Source of the DNA: Symsagittifera roscoffensis
Taxonomy: Eukaryota > Xenacoelomorpha > Acoela > Convolutidae
Assembly (NCBI RefSeq): GCF_963678635.1
Contig: NC_087068.1
Span: forward strand, 11,974,027-12,038,026
Direction of reading: 5' to 3'
Length of the DNA stretch: 64,000 nt
Part shown: positions 13,796-25,787 of the stretch, piece after piece
Layout of the letters: the number at the start of each line of letters is the position of its first letter
How positions within the stretch are numbered: the first letter of the stretch is position 1
The notes under the pieces: generated by a model
Seen by the model: the letters and a program-made list of their open reading frames with translations, nothing else
The model's database searches: none
Told to the model about the DNA's origin: nothing
Position numbers and translations under genes: made by a program

Positions 13796-14570
13796 AATTG
13801 ATTTTCTATTTATTCAGGCACATTGCTTCCCCTAAATTGACGCTTTTTGAAGTTCTGCCAATGGTTGCTTGTGACAAATTGTGACAAGTCATGAATTGTT
13901 GTCTCACGTCAAAAATTCAATTGTTTCGAGCTCAAAAACGATCCAGTAAATCAACCTTCCATCTTCACAAATATCAGTATTTTTTTTTGCAAAAACCCAT
14001 AAAAAGCCTCAGATTGGTTTTTGGGTAAATAGTTTTTTAAAATAATGAAAATAATTATTGACATTTTGCCTAACAAAAAACAACAAAACATTGAAGGCTA
14101 TGGGATTTTAAAACACTTGGAAATTTTTCATGGAAAAAGCAATAATATCAAAACCAAAATGCCAATCTGAAGCAGAGTGCTTAAGGTAATCATTCATGGT
14201 CGGATTAATATAACGAGAGACAAATTGCGTGAGTGAGCGCATTAGGATGATACATTGCCATTGTATCAAATGCATTGATCCTCTGAGTTTTATTAAATTT
14301 CATTATTTTGCTAACTGATTTTAATGACAGTTGCTCGCATTAAATTTCAAGTTTAATTACCAATTTTGATCTTTTCTTCGACCAAATTTAAGGCAAATTG
14401 AGCGTCATTTTTCTGTTTAAATAATTTTTTGATAGTGTTTTAAGAGTGGCCGAAAATTTTATTTCCTCAAACTAAAACAAAAGCCGACAACATTTTCATT
14501 TTTTCTCCGCAACACTCTTGTATATATTACTGAAAATCAGCAATAACGAACAAATTTAATAAGCCTTTTT
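13796..14570. other. AT-rich sequence, nothing recognisable
   Basis: No open frame with family features, RNA gene or repeat boundary was seen. Confidence 0.45.
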
Positions 14571-14840
14571 AGGAAGCTATTTAAGGGTATCTTATTTTGG
14601 CTTCAAATGATAAATTTAAATTCTTATCAAGTTTGCGTGATTAATCCGTAGGAATTTTTTTTCGAGAAAGCAGTTTCAGATATTTAAGAGTATCTTAATT
14701 TGGCTCTAAATGGGAAATTTCTTAATCCTTGATTTTTTTTTTTCGAGAACGCAGTTTCAGATATTTAAGAGTATCTTAATTTGGCTCTAAATGGGAAATT
14801 TCTTTCTCCTTGAATTTTTTTTTCGAGAACGCAGTTTCAG
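14571..14840. repeat. 80-81 bp tandem repeat, about three copies
   Basis: The block ttcgagaa...gcagtttcag recurs at 14661, 14742 and 14822 (spacing 81 and 80 bp), with atatttaagagtatctta and ggctctaaatgggaaattt between. A diverged copy lies just upstream (from about 14571). Each unit carries a T-rich run before ttcgag. Confidence 0.8.
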
Positions 14841-15532
14841 GCCTTGAATTAGTGCACTTGATTCAATTAACAGACATTTGTTTATATGTCAGGCGCTCTT
14901 CTCGTGTTTATACGTTTTTCTCATGTTGCTGTTTGTTATATTTTTGTGTGCTATATAAATAAGACGAAAGATCATTAAAATGACAAAAACGTCTAAATAA
15001 CCGAAATTATTTTTTCACAGTTTTCAAAAACTAGATACTTATGCTGACTCGAAATCAATGTTTAACGTGACTAATTCAGAAAAAGAGTAAAAAATTGAGT
15101 AATCGAATAATAGGTAATGGGAAATGAGCATAAGCAAAAGATAGCGCGCTGAACTAAGTTTTTGAGATTAATCTGTATCATTTTCTCTGAAGTCCGTATG
15201 AAAATTTGTGTTAAGGATTTTTATTTCTAAGTTTTGGAGTTTTTCAAATTGTTGTTAGACAGTCCCATCAAAAACGGTTGTCGTTTTAACTGTTGTCATC
15301 TTATTTGATGGGCATTCGTTTTTAGTGCACGATTTGAAGAACATAGATCGTTGATTAGATCGCTAGTACTCAAGAAAGTGTGATCACATTAGGGCAATGC
15401 CCTCAAAGTTTTGTCTCCGTTTTTCTTATGAAGGACGTTAAAAAAGCTAAAAACCAACCCAGGTCGATGTGCTAACTTTATTTTTCCACTTTCACAGTGC
15501 TCGACCAAAAGAGAATAGTCGAGACAGGGGTT
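14841..15532. other. AT-rich sequence, nothing recognisable
   Basis: No coding or RNA feature is supported in this stretch between two tandem repeats. Confidence 0.45.
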
Positions 15533-16432
15533 TGAGTCGAGCACAAATTCGAAACATACCCCGATCACGGTCGAAACATACATCGAGCACGGTCGAACCA
15601 TACCTCGAGCACCGTCGAAACATACTTCGAGCCCGGTCGAGATCAGTCGCAACATAGCTCGAGCACGGTCAAACCATACCTCGAGCACCGTCGAAACATG
15701 CTTCGAGCACGGTCGAGAACAGTCGTAACATAGCTTAAGCACGGTCGAACCATACCTCGAGCACCGTCGAAACATACTTCGAGCACGGTCGAGATCAGTC
15801 TATGGCTCGAGCACGGTCGAACCATACCTCGAGCGCGGTCAAAACATATCTCGAGCACGGTCAAAATATACTTCGAGCACGGTCGAGATCAGTCGCAACA
15901 TAGCTCGAGCACGGTCGAACCATATCTCGAGCACCGTCGAAACATACTTCGAGCACGGTCGAGATCAGTCGCAACATAGCTCGAGCACGGTCGAACCATA
16001 CCTCGAGTGCGGTCAAAACATATCTCGAGCACTGTCGAAAAATATCTCAAGCACAGTCAAAACATACATCGAGCACGGTCGAGAAAAGTCAAAACATACC
16101 TCGAGCACGGTCGAAGCATACCTCGAGCACGGTCGAAACATAACTCGAGCACGGTCGAAACATATCTCGAGCACGGTCGAAACATACTTCGAGCACGGTC
16201 GAAATCAGTCTCAACATACCTCGAGCACGCTCGAAAGACTTTTCGAGCATGGTCAAAAAAATGTTCATGTTTTTTCATGGTCTTGTTTTTTTCAAAATCG
16301 AAACATACCCGAATTCGGTCGCACACGGTCGAAACATGTCTTCCTTGGTTGGAGCATGGTCGAACACATTTGTTTCGGCCAAGCAGGGTCGAAACACACC
16401 AAGTTTTGTCGAACGCGATCGAAACAATTGAG
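15533..16432. repeat. Minisatellite, ~22-bp monomer
   Basis: Dozens of copies of a ~22-bp unit with core cgagcacggtcgaaacat run from about 15533 to 16252 and decay to 16432. A variant containing gagatcagtcgcaacatagc recurs every few monomers, so there is a higher-order pattern. The block is far more GC-rich than its surroundings. Because the monomer is not a multiple of three, both strands give long Arg/Ser/Cys-rich pseudo-frames (up to 143 codons), which I reject as genes. Confidence 0.9.
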
Positions 16433-16711
16433 TTTTGATAGAGATAGTCAATTTTAGTTGTAAAAAAATAAAGTGAGCACCTCGACCCGTGAAAAGCAGG
16501 AACTATAAAGTATTTAACTTTGCGTCCGGTCAGGAATTGAACAAATGGTACAAATAAACTTTTAATTTCTTATGGCATGATTTCAACTAAGAACGACAAT
16601 TTGTTTGCTTATTAATTAACCTCTATCAAAATATAAATATAAAAAAGGAATAAATTAAACCGAGAGATTGGCCGAATGTTAAATTTTTGCATGAAATCCT
16701 TTCAAGAGAAG
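16433..16711. other. AT-rich sequence, nothing recognisable
   Basis: Short unannotated interval between the minisatellite and an R1 array. Confidence 0.4.
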
Positions 16712-17095
16712 CAAGACTACTCGTATCAGAGCCAAACCCGCCCTGAAAACTCCGACTACATTTTAATTTCTATGAAGTAACTAAAAATAAAAAAGATCTG
16801 ACAAAATTTTCAAAAAAAAAACTTAAAAAATTTCAAAATATTTCCTGATGTTTTTTTTGAAAATCCTCACCCCACACACTACAGTAAAGTACAAAAATAA
16901 TACATTTAGCGTATAAGTAAGTATCAAAAAGATAATTAGCGTGCCTCAATTCAATTTGGAACGATTTCTACTCGGATTAAATGTCTACTTACGCGGTAAT
17001 AGCACAAAATATGTCGTGCGTTAAAAAATCTTTTCAGTTTTGAGCACAGGACAACAACACTATTCGGCTGATATAAAAAAAAATGGGAAATATCG
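16712..17095 (-). mobile_element. R1 family copy, diverged
   Basis: Reverse-strand R1: starts with the complement of the 3' end (caagactactcgtatcag), then the atttggaacgatttct block and the acgcggtaatagcacaaaat block, ending near ttgagcacaggacaacaaca. It lies in a cluster of at least two R1 copies in the same orientation. Confidence 0.6.
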
Positions 17096-17317
17096 TTACA
17101 AGGTACGAAATTCGTATATGCTTAACTGATCAATTATCTCTTTATAGGGGGGGGGAGAGATTCGTTACAAGGTACCATAGGGGGGAAACAGTAAACAAGA
17201 ACCAAAATTAAATCTAATAAAAATGAAATTGTTTTCTAAAATTTGAGTTTTTTGTGAACATCATTCCCCCACTGGCCAGTTTTTGTGCAAATCATTGCCG
17301 CCACACTCCATGTAAAA

Positions 17318-17802
17318 ATTCAGGGCGAAACTTTAAATAGTCGGTTGCCTTTTAAGGTTTATGGAGCAGTATTAACAAAAAAAACTAAATGTAATAAAAT
17401 AAAATGAATTGTTTCTTCTAAAATTTGAAATTTTCCCCTGCACGCCATTTAAAGTACAAAAGGATAGACTTCGCTCCTTGTAACAAATTAATTATGGCAA
17501 GTAATCTTCCTTCTAAAATGGATTAAATCTACGCTAACGCGTTAATAGTGCAAGATATATCGCGCGTTAATAGTACCAAATTGACCAAATTGGCAATATT
17601 TAAACCCCTTAACTTTACAAAAAAGGATCACAGGTGAAATATCTCTTCAATTTTAAGCTTAGGACAACAATAGCTTTTGAATGATGTAAAAAATTAGGTC
17701 AAAAATGGCTAGTAAAAAAAATCGAAATTTGTCTGAAGAAAAAAAACCCACCCCGAGCACAAATATTCCGTTTCTTTCGTTACGAAAGTCGGAACAATAA
17801 GG
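17318..17802 (-). mobile_element. R1 family copy
   Basis: Reverse-strand R1 running from cagggcgaaactttaaatag through the taacgcgttaatagtgcaag and aaaaaaggatcacaggtg blocks to the 5' terminus gttacgaaagtcggaac. The extreme 3' hairpin is truncated. Confidence 0.7.
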
Positions 17803-18947
17803 AACATCAGGCTTATCTAATTGTATTTACTTCTTTTAAAATTACTGAATTTTTTGTCCGGTCTGGACTTTCAACCATTAATTTTGAAAATTCGGGTCTG
17901 AGTTACGCAGCTTAAGTCGCAGCGACTTTGCCCCATATTCGTCGCTAAAATAAGTCGCGACTTTGCCCCATATTCGGAATTCGGCGCAACTTTGCGCGAC
18001 CCAAAAATCTTAAGAGGCGACCTCAGAATTTTGGCACGACTTTGCACAGCCCAAAAAACATAAATAGCACCTTTGCCTCACTTTGGAACATTGTTTATTT
18101 TTTTTGTGCTTTTCAAAATATATTTTTGCGACTTATTACGACGCAAACATAAAAGTTTCACGCAACTCTGCGCGGCTCTCAGTCATTATATGTGACGACC
18201 TTGAGCTAATGAAGAGATTAATATGTCTTCTACTTGCGCCTTAAACTGAATTATATGCAACAGTGCGCACTCACTCACTTTTGTTGTTAATTCCATCTGT
18301 TTTACATTTTGTTAGAAAAAAACAACCTGACAACTGAAAGTGTTAGCTGTTTTCGACTATGTTTCGAAATTGCTGTGTTCAAGTTTTGATTGTTCCGACT
18401 TACGAAGGGAAGATAGTGCCCGGTTTCATTCTTCTTTTTGTATTCTTCTTTGAACCACTGAATAACAAATGGCTATGTTTTGACCAATCTGAAGTAAACT
18501 AACAATTTTCCGGTTTACTGGTCCTAATTTGGTCATATTTCAATAATTTTGACAAGGTTAGGCCCTTTTTGACTTAATAGTGCAACGCTATGACTAATTT
18601 TCATAATATCGCCACTGGTGAAATCGAAAGCATGTGAATACACCTATTACAAAGTATGAAATTGCCCAAGGGTTTTTGATTCATTAGTTTTTTGTTCATT
18701 TGCTGCCATAACTATTGATGATATTAAACATATTCGATTCGCCCACCACAAAAAAAGTTACTTTTTTAGTTACCGATCAGGGCATCACTATATTTCAGAT
18801 GAGGTAAAAAACGCAGAAACAATCAGCCAAAGTTGAATGCTTAAAATAGTACCAAAAGGGAAATTTTTGGATGGTCAGGGGGTCAAATCTCTGGGCGGAG
18901 AGACGTCTGTCTGCATCCACCCCTTCGAAACCCACTACTGGTTTCTA
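17803..18947. other. AT-rich DNA with short internal repeats
   Basis: No gene. At about 17915-18060 the phrase gactttgccccatattcg occurs twice and variants of gcgcaactttgcgcgaccc follow, a small degenerate repeat. The 69-codon frame at 18837 has no recognisable features. Confidence 0.45.
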
Positions 18948-20734
18948 GCTTTCTTTTTTGGTGATATTATTTTCACCTCAAAAATTCAAAAAACCGGACA
19001 ATTTTATAATTTGCATCTGTCGTGTAACGTTTTAGCAGCATTGTGACAATTGGACTTACTCGCAGTGATCAACTATGACGGGACTGCGCTTAAAATGAGA
19101 TCTTCAGACTTATTTCGTAACCGTACTGCGTTTATATCGCAAACTTCCGAAGCGTGGCATGGCACAATTTTTTTTGGCGCCAGCTAAATTGCGGCGCAAC
19201 CTTTAAGACCGCGTTGTAAGTCGCAGAGTTCAAATCAGGTAGATTTTCTAAACCATCAGAAATGATAACTTTAGTTCTCCAATTAATTTTTTGAATTAGT
19301 ATTCAGGCCATCAGCTATCGTTGTAATTCAGTTAAATTTCATACAATCAGAAATTTTCATGCCAACAGATAGCATACCTTCATAGTTTAGGTGAAAATGA
19401 AGTCTTGAAAAATTAACATTTGAAGAGTTTGGGATATTTAATGCTGAACGTTTTTCGAATGTTTTTTCTAGTGGCTAACTTGGAAGGATAATTAATTTGT
19501 TGTGGTTCAAAAAACCTTTCAATAAACCAGTAGAACCAGAATACTTATTAGTTTAACCTGAATAATGCGATACTAGAATCATAACATCATTTTGCAAATT
19601 ACTTAATTACTTGGTGTGAGAGAAGTTCGTCAATAAAATTAAGTTTTCTTGTGAAAATGTTAAAACTTTTCCTGTTAAAATTTACACCAAACGCGAAAGA
19701 GCATAAAGTTCAAAATTTTGCTCTAATACGAGCCGTTTTGTTCAGTTTGCTCATCCGAATATCATATCGTGACAATTTGTGACCGGTTGACCAACTAACC
19801 GATTTCGTCCTGCTGGCTAATCAATTGAAAATAATTTTCTTTCCTTACTGTTAATGCTTTTGTTTGTAGACAAAATTCTAAACCCCATTTCTTAGACAAA
19901 TTTTTATACCCCATTTTTTGAATTTCTAGATATTTTTGCCACAAGAAGCGTTTTGGCATCCTGAGCTTAAAATTACAACAGCTTTTCAAGCATTATCAAA
20001 TTTATTTCATAATTTTTTGCAAAAGTTATGGGCAATTGAAAATTGCAAATTCGGCTAGTTCAGATCAACCAATTAATCCATTACCTCATTTGGATTATTT
20101 GGAGCGCTGATTTCATCCGGCATAGAATTTGACCTAAGATAGGTCATATGTACTTTTATATACAGTGCTAAACTATTATTACATCACTTTTCCTTAAACA
20201 TAGCAAGAAAATGTGTCGAAAAATTGATTAAAATTTCAGATTGTTTTGTCAATTTTTGAAAAACTTGGCAAAAAATTTTTCAAAAAAAAACATTTTCGAA
20301 ACTTTTTATGAATTTCCATACTTTTTGAACTTTTTCCATATACTTTAGGGGGCAATCAGAACACCAATGTTCTAATTTTTTGTTGTTAACCATTATCTAC
20401 TACTTCCTTCCAGTAGGAGTAAATAGTAAGATCCAGAGTTAGGTGTCTGTCAAATGAAACGACAGCTGTTAAGACTGCAATTATTTTCGATTGATGTTTA
20501 GGACGACATAATACGCAATTCTCAAATTGTATCTCTGAGAAATAAAAACAGCTTGTATTTCGGTCATTTCATTCTAATGTTTTAACGATCATATTTTGGC
20601 TTAAATACATGTCGTTTTAAAATGCATGCGTATTTTTAACCTAGCATCACAAAATAGTATTTGCTTAAGCTATTACTTGGTTGATTTTGTTTTATTGACT
20701 TGATTCATAAAGTTGACAATTATTTACTAGGTTT
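18948..20734. repeat. Segmental duplication unit A (1.8 kb)
   Basis: First of three near-identical direct repeats. It shares tggtttctagctttcttttt at its left edge with the start of unit C and runs from cctcaaaaattcaaaaaacc to ctaggtttcat, where unit B starts with the same cacctcaaaaattc text. Compared with B and C it lacks about 4.6 kb from the right side. A 64-codon reverse frame (19795-19989) recurs in B and C but looks non-coding. Confidence 0.85.
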
Positions 20735-23607
20735 CATTTTCACCTCAAAAATTCAAAAAACCGGACAATTTTATAATTTGCATCTGTCGTGTAACGTTTT
20801 AGCAGCATTGTGACAATTGGACTTACTCGCAGTGATCAACTATGACGGGACTGCGCTTAAAATGAGATCTTCAGACTTATTTCGTAACCGTACTGCGTTT
20901 ATGTCGCAAACTTCCGAAGCGTGGCATGGCACAATTTTTTTTGGCGCCAGCTAAATTGCGGCGCAACCTTTAAGACCGCGTTGTAAGTCGCAGAGTTCAA
21001 ATCAGGTAGATTTTCTAAACCATCAGAAATGATAACTTTAGTTCTCCAATTAATTTTTTGAATTAGTATTCAGGCCATCAGCTATCGTTGTAATTCAGTT
21101 AAATTTCATACAATCAGAAATTTTCATGCCAACAGATAGCATACCTTCATAGTTTAGGTGAAAATGAAGTCTTGAAAAATTAACATTTGAAGAGTTTGGG
21201 ATATTTAATGCTGAACGTTTTTCGAATGTTTTTTCTAGTGGCTAACTTGGAAGGATAATTAATTTGTTGTGGTTCAAAAAACCTTTCAATAAACCAGTAG
21301 AACCAGAATACTTATTAGTTTAACCTGAATAATGCGATACTAGAATCATAACATCATTTTGCAATTACTTAATTACTTGGTGTGAGAGAAGTTCGTCAAT
21401 AAAATTATGTTTTCTTGTGAAAATGTTAAAACTTTTCCTGTTAAAATTTACACCAAACGCGAAAGAGCATAAAGTTCAAAATTTTGCTCTAATACGAGCC
21501 GTTTTGTTCAGTTTGCTCATCCGAATATCATATCGTGACAATTTGTGACCGGTTGACCAACTAACCGATTTCGTCCTGCTGGCTAATCAATTGAAAATAA
21601 TTTTCTTTCCTTACTGTTAATGCTTTTGTTTGTAGACAAAATTCTAAACCCCATTTCTTAAACAAATTTTTATACCCCATTTTTTGAATTTCTAGATATT
21701 TTTGCCACAAGAAGCGTTTTGGCATCCTGAGCTTAAAATTACAACAGCTTTTCAAGCATTATCAAATTTATTTCATAATTTTTTGCAAAAGTTATGGGCA
21801 ATTGAAAATTGCAAATTCGGCTAGTTCAGATCAACCAATTAATCCATTACCTCATTTGGATTATTTGGAGCGCTGATTTCATCCGGCATAGAATTTGACC
21901 TAAGATAGGTCATATGTACTTTTATATACAGTGCTAAACTATTATTACATCACTTTTCCTTAAACATAGCAAGAAAATGTGTCGAAAAATTGATTAAAAT
22001 TTCTTCAGATTGTTTTTTCAATTTTTGAAAAATTTTGCAAAAAATTTTTCAAAAAAAAAAACATTTTCGAAACTTTTTATGAAAAAAAAAATTTTCCATA
22101 CTTTTTGAACTTTTTCCATATACTTTAGGGGGCAATCAGAACACCATTGTTCTAATGTTTTGTTGTTAACCATTATCTACTACTTCCTTCCAGTAGGAGT
22201 AAATAGTAAGATCCAGAGTTAGGTGTCTGTCAAATGAAACGACAGCTGTTAAGACTGCAATTATTTTCGATTGATGTTTAGGACGACATAATACGCAATT
22301 CTCAAATTGTATCTCTGAGAAATAAAAACAGCTTGTATTTCGGTCATTTCATTCTAATGTTTTAACGATCATATTTTGGCTTAAATACATGTCGTTTTAA
22401 AATGCATGCGTATTTTTAACCTAGCATCACAAAATAGTATCTGCTTAAGATATTACTTGGTTGATTTTGTATTATTGACTTGATTCACTATAAGGTTGAC
22501 AATCATTTACTAGGTTTCATAAAAGCGGATAGTTGAAGCGGGTCTAGGCCGAAGGGACTTCAAGCCGAAATTAAAACTTTACAAGCACCTCAAAACACTA
22601 TTTTATCATCTGTAAAACATTATTTTTCAAAAATTTTGGCAATTTTAGTCCATAATAAACGTTATTCATTGACAATGCACCATTTGTGATTGGCATTCAT
22701 TAATAATTTGTCTATTATTTGACCGGTATGAAATACGAGTTGTCTACTTTTTGACCGCACACCACATTATAGATTATAAAAACTATTTCAACTGCCAATC
22801 AACTAAGTTAAAGTTTAAGTTTTCAAATATTTACAGCTACCTCTTGTGTTTACATAATCATGATGCAGAAACTAAAAGTTTCTAAAAAAATTCAGTATGG
22901 TTTTCAAGAACTTTGATTTTTTTCCGAATTTTAGAGAAAATTTTTTAAAAAACCAGCCAATAATACTGCACTTTTAATTTGGCGCTGTAATAGAAAAAAC
23001 GGCGCTTTCGAGTTGTTATGAGCAAAAACTGTTCTTCCTGCATATAAACTGAAAAAAGTGCCCTCAAGAAAAATTGAAGTATCTGTCGGCCAAAAGTCAG
23101 GAGATCGAATCTTTGATATAAAAAAAGATCTTGCTATCAATCCCCTTTTGTACCTTGTTAACTATTTCCCCCTTATGCATTTTTTACAATCATTTCCGTA
23201 TAATATTACCACCAACTAATTGAGTTTTCAATTTGGCGCATTTGTATTTGTATTACTCGTATTTTTATAACACATGAATTAGGCATTTTAATGAAATATG
23301 TTACCTGAAAATTTGGCAACCAAAATCGATTTTCTGAAAATCGAAATAGAGAGGAAATAGTTGAGAAACCAAGTCCAAAAAATTGAGCGACTTCAAAAAT
23401 CAGTCATAGTTTGGCAAAAATAGAATCATGAAACTTTCTAATTTGTTTTAGTAACAAATTGCAAAAAAAATGAAAAACGAGGATGATCGAAAATGAGGGC
23501 CTCTCCCGTATGAGTACTCCATATGGGTCATATTAGTTCTCTATATGACTCAAAATATAACCGTTACTATTTGATATTGGCTGTTTAGAGAAGAAGAAAA
23601 ACAAAGG

Positions 23608-23905
23608 CTTGTAAAGATATTTCACCTGTGATCAATTTTTGTTCTCCTGAATTATGGGGGTTTAAAGATTGCCATTTCGGCCAATTTGGGACAATTAACG
23701 CACGATATATTTCGAGCTAATAACGCGTAAGCGGAACTTTAATCCGTCTTAGAAATCGTTCCAAATTGGTTGAAGGAAGCTTGTTTTGGTACTGATTTGG
23801 TACTATGAGCGAAATTTATCTTTTCGTACTTTTGATGGCGTGTGGGGAGATGATTTTCACAAAAACCTTAAAAAGACCTTAAAAAGCGATCGGAACATTC
23901 AGGAA
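23608..23905 (+). mobile_element. R1 partial copy in unit B
   Basis: R1 central and 3' portion: gatcaatttttgttctcc, gggggtttaaagattgcc, a gcacgatatatttcgagc block, taacgcgtaagcgg, cgttccaaattggttgaagg, tggcgtgtggggagatg, then gatcggaacattcagg. The terminal hairpin is missing. The matching copy in unit C is at 30021-30318. Confidence 0.7.
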
Positions 23906-24528
23906 CTCGCTAAACAGAACTCATGTGTTCAAAATATTACAGAACTCAATAACTTAAATGGAAATGTTGACAGCTTTTTTCTTTGAAATATTAAATACAA
24001 CCTTTTTTTGATCTTGATTTTGGTAAATGATTTTGAGTTTTGACGCTGAATTTCAAGCTGAAAGTCTTTTAGTAAGCCCTTTTAGGAAACCCTGCAAGGT
24101 GTGCGAGTTGAAAAATAATATCGGCATCGGTTTTTTCATAATCAAATAAGAGTATCGCTATGTTTAATGTTCCAGATGTGATCGGATGGGCATTGAATTG
24201 AGCAGCATCATTAGAATCAAGGTTTCTGCAGTGCGAAAGATGGAAAACCAGACGGTCTGAATTTGAGACAACGTGGCTTTCAAAAATAAAAAAATGAAAG
24301 AATTTTCCATAAAATTAGCCCAACACACTACTTGAGACATTCTGCGGTCTCGTTTTTTTTCAGTAGCTCGAAATGATTCAAAAAGAAAATAATTTGTAAG
24401 CTTTTAGCATACTCCAAAAAATTCATTTCAAAGCTCAAGTGTTCCCAAGTAAAAAAATATTGGCTCACGTGAACAATACCACGTTCGATCAAAGTTAACG
24501 GAGCGGATGGAAGCTACCTAGTGTGTTT

Positions 24529-25417
24529 TTGTTCCGACTTTTGATACAAAAAAAACGGAATATTGGCTGGCGGTGGGTTTTTTTTTCTTCAGACAAATTT
24601 CGACTTTTTAACTAGCCATTTTTGACGAATTTTTGGCTCTTTTCCAGTTCCCCCCTTCAAAATACCGAGTTTTATTGTTGTTTTACGTGTTATTACGGCT
24701 AAATGCGTGATGTTACGCTGTAATGTTTGAAGAACAAATCTGTTCAGAATTGTCGATTTGTTCACCACGCCAAATTTCAGTGCATTATGACATCGTTAAA
24801 GTTTCCCCCCTTCAAAATACCGAGTTTTATCGTTGTTTTACGTGTTATTACGGCTAAATGCGTGATGTTACGCTGTAATGTATGAAGAACAAATCTGTTC
24901 AAAATTGTCGATTTGTTCACCACGCCAAATTTCATTGCATTATGACATCGTTAAATAGACTTTTCAAATTTGAATTTAAAGGTGGGGGGGGGGGAACTGG
25001 AAAAGAGCCGAATTTTTTTAATATCATTCAAAAAGTATTGTTGTCCTGAGCCTAAATTTGGAAGAAATTTTACCTGTGATCATTTTTTGTAAAGTTATGG
25101 GGGTTTGAAGATTGCCATTTTGGCCAATTTGGGACAATTAACGCGCGATATATTTCGCGCTATTAACGCGTAAGCGGAGAGTTAATCCGTCTTAAAAATC
25201 GTTCCAAATTGGTTGAAAGAAGCTGATTTGTCATAATTGATTTGTTAAAAGGAGCGAAATTTATCCTTTTGTTCTTTATATGGCGTGTGGGCGGATGATT
25301 TTTGTTAAAAATTTTAAATTTTTGAAAAAAAAATTCGTTTTATTTTATTAGATTTAATTTTTTTAGGTTATTACTGCTCCATAGGCCTTAAAAGGCAGTT
25401 GGAACATTCGGGGCTTG
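24529..25417 (+). mobile_element. R1 copy split by a MITE, unit B
   Basis: Starts at gttccgacttttgatac, runs to tttttgac at about 24626, is interrupted by a MITE (24635-25009) with its target duplication, and resumes at gaatttttttaatatcattc. It carries the gcgcgatatatttcgcgc hairpin and ends truncated at ggaacattcggggcttgg, where a palindrome begins. The nesting shows that R1 is older than the MITE. Confidence 0.8.
24635..25009. mobile_element. hAT-like MITE inserted in R1, unit B
   Basis: Terminal inverted repeats ggctcttttccagttccccc and its complement flank 375 bp with no coding capacity. The 8-bp direct repeat gaattttt at 24627-24634 and 25010-25017 is a target site duplication. 8-bp duplications fit the hAT superfamily, though the TIR is not a canonical CAGGG type. 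Inside, a 152-bp segment (aaaataccgagttttat ... gacatcgttaaa) is present twice in tandem. The unit C copy has it once. Confidence 0.8.
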
Positions 25418-25441
25418 GCACGTGAAACAAGCATAACACGT

Positions 25442-25623
25442 GAAACAAGCATAAAATTCGGTATTTTTAATGAGGGGGGACTGGAAAAGAGCCGAAACGT
25501 GCCATAATCGTTTTGGAAAATAAACAAGCGAGCATTCTTGTTTATTTTCCAAAACGATTATGGCACGTTTCGGCTCTTTTCCAGTCCCCCCTCATTAAAA
25601 ATACCAAATTTTATGCTTGTTTC
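25442..25623. repeat. Large near-perfect palindrome, unit B
   Basis: Two 87-bp arms (25442-25528 and 25537-25623) are reverse complements apart from one visible mismatch (attcgg in the left arm, ccaaat in the right). They surround the 8-bp spacer cgagcatt at 25529-25536. The right arm is the left end of a complete MITE plus its flank. The left arm is an inverted duplicate of the same sequence, preceded by an 18-bp tandem pair, cacgtgaaacaagcataa. The homologous palindrome in unit C has the spacer in reverse orientation. Confidence 0.9.
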
Positions 25624-25787
25624 AGGTGTTATTACGGCTAAATGCGTGATTTTACGCTGTAAAGTATGATGAACAAATCTGTTCAGAATTGTCGATTTGT
25701 TCACCTCGCCAAATTTTATTGCATTATGACAAACGTTAAATAAACTTTTCAAAACTGAATTTGAAAGGGGGGAACTGGAAAAGAGCC
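25572..25787. mobile_element. hAT-like MITE, complete, unit B
   Basis: 216-bp element with termini ggctcttttccagtcccccc and ggggggaactggaaaagagc-c. It is flanked by the 8-bp direct repeat cacgtttc at 25564-25571 and 25788-25795, an insertion site independent of the copy at 24635. It shares internal sequence with that copy (attacggctaaatgcgtgat, gaacaaatctgttcagaatt). It is non-coding. Its left end is part of the palindrome. Confidence 0.85.

Noticed and set aside
15533-16432. CRISPR array
   Set aside because: The repeat is contiguous and degenerate with no unique spacers, there are no cas genes, and the DNA is eukaryotic.
15389-16438. 128-143 codon Arg/Ser/Cys-rich frames on both strands
   Set aside because: These are translations of a ~22-bp minisatellite whose length is not a multiple of three. 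Both strands are open by composition.
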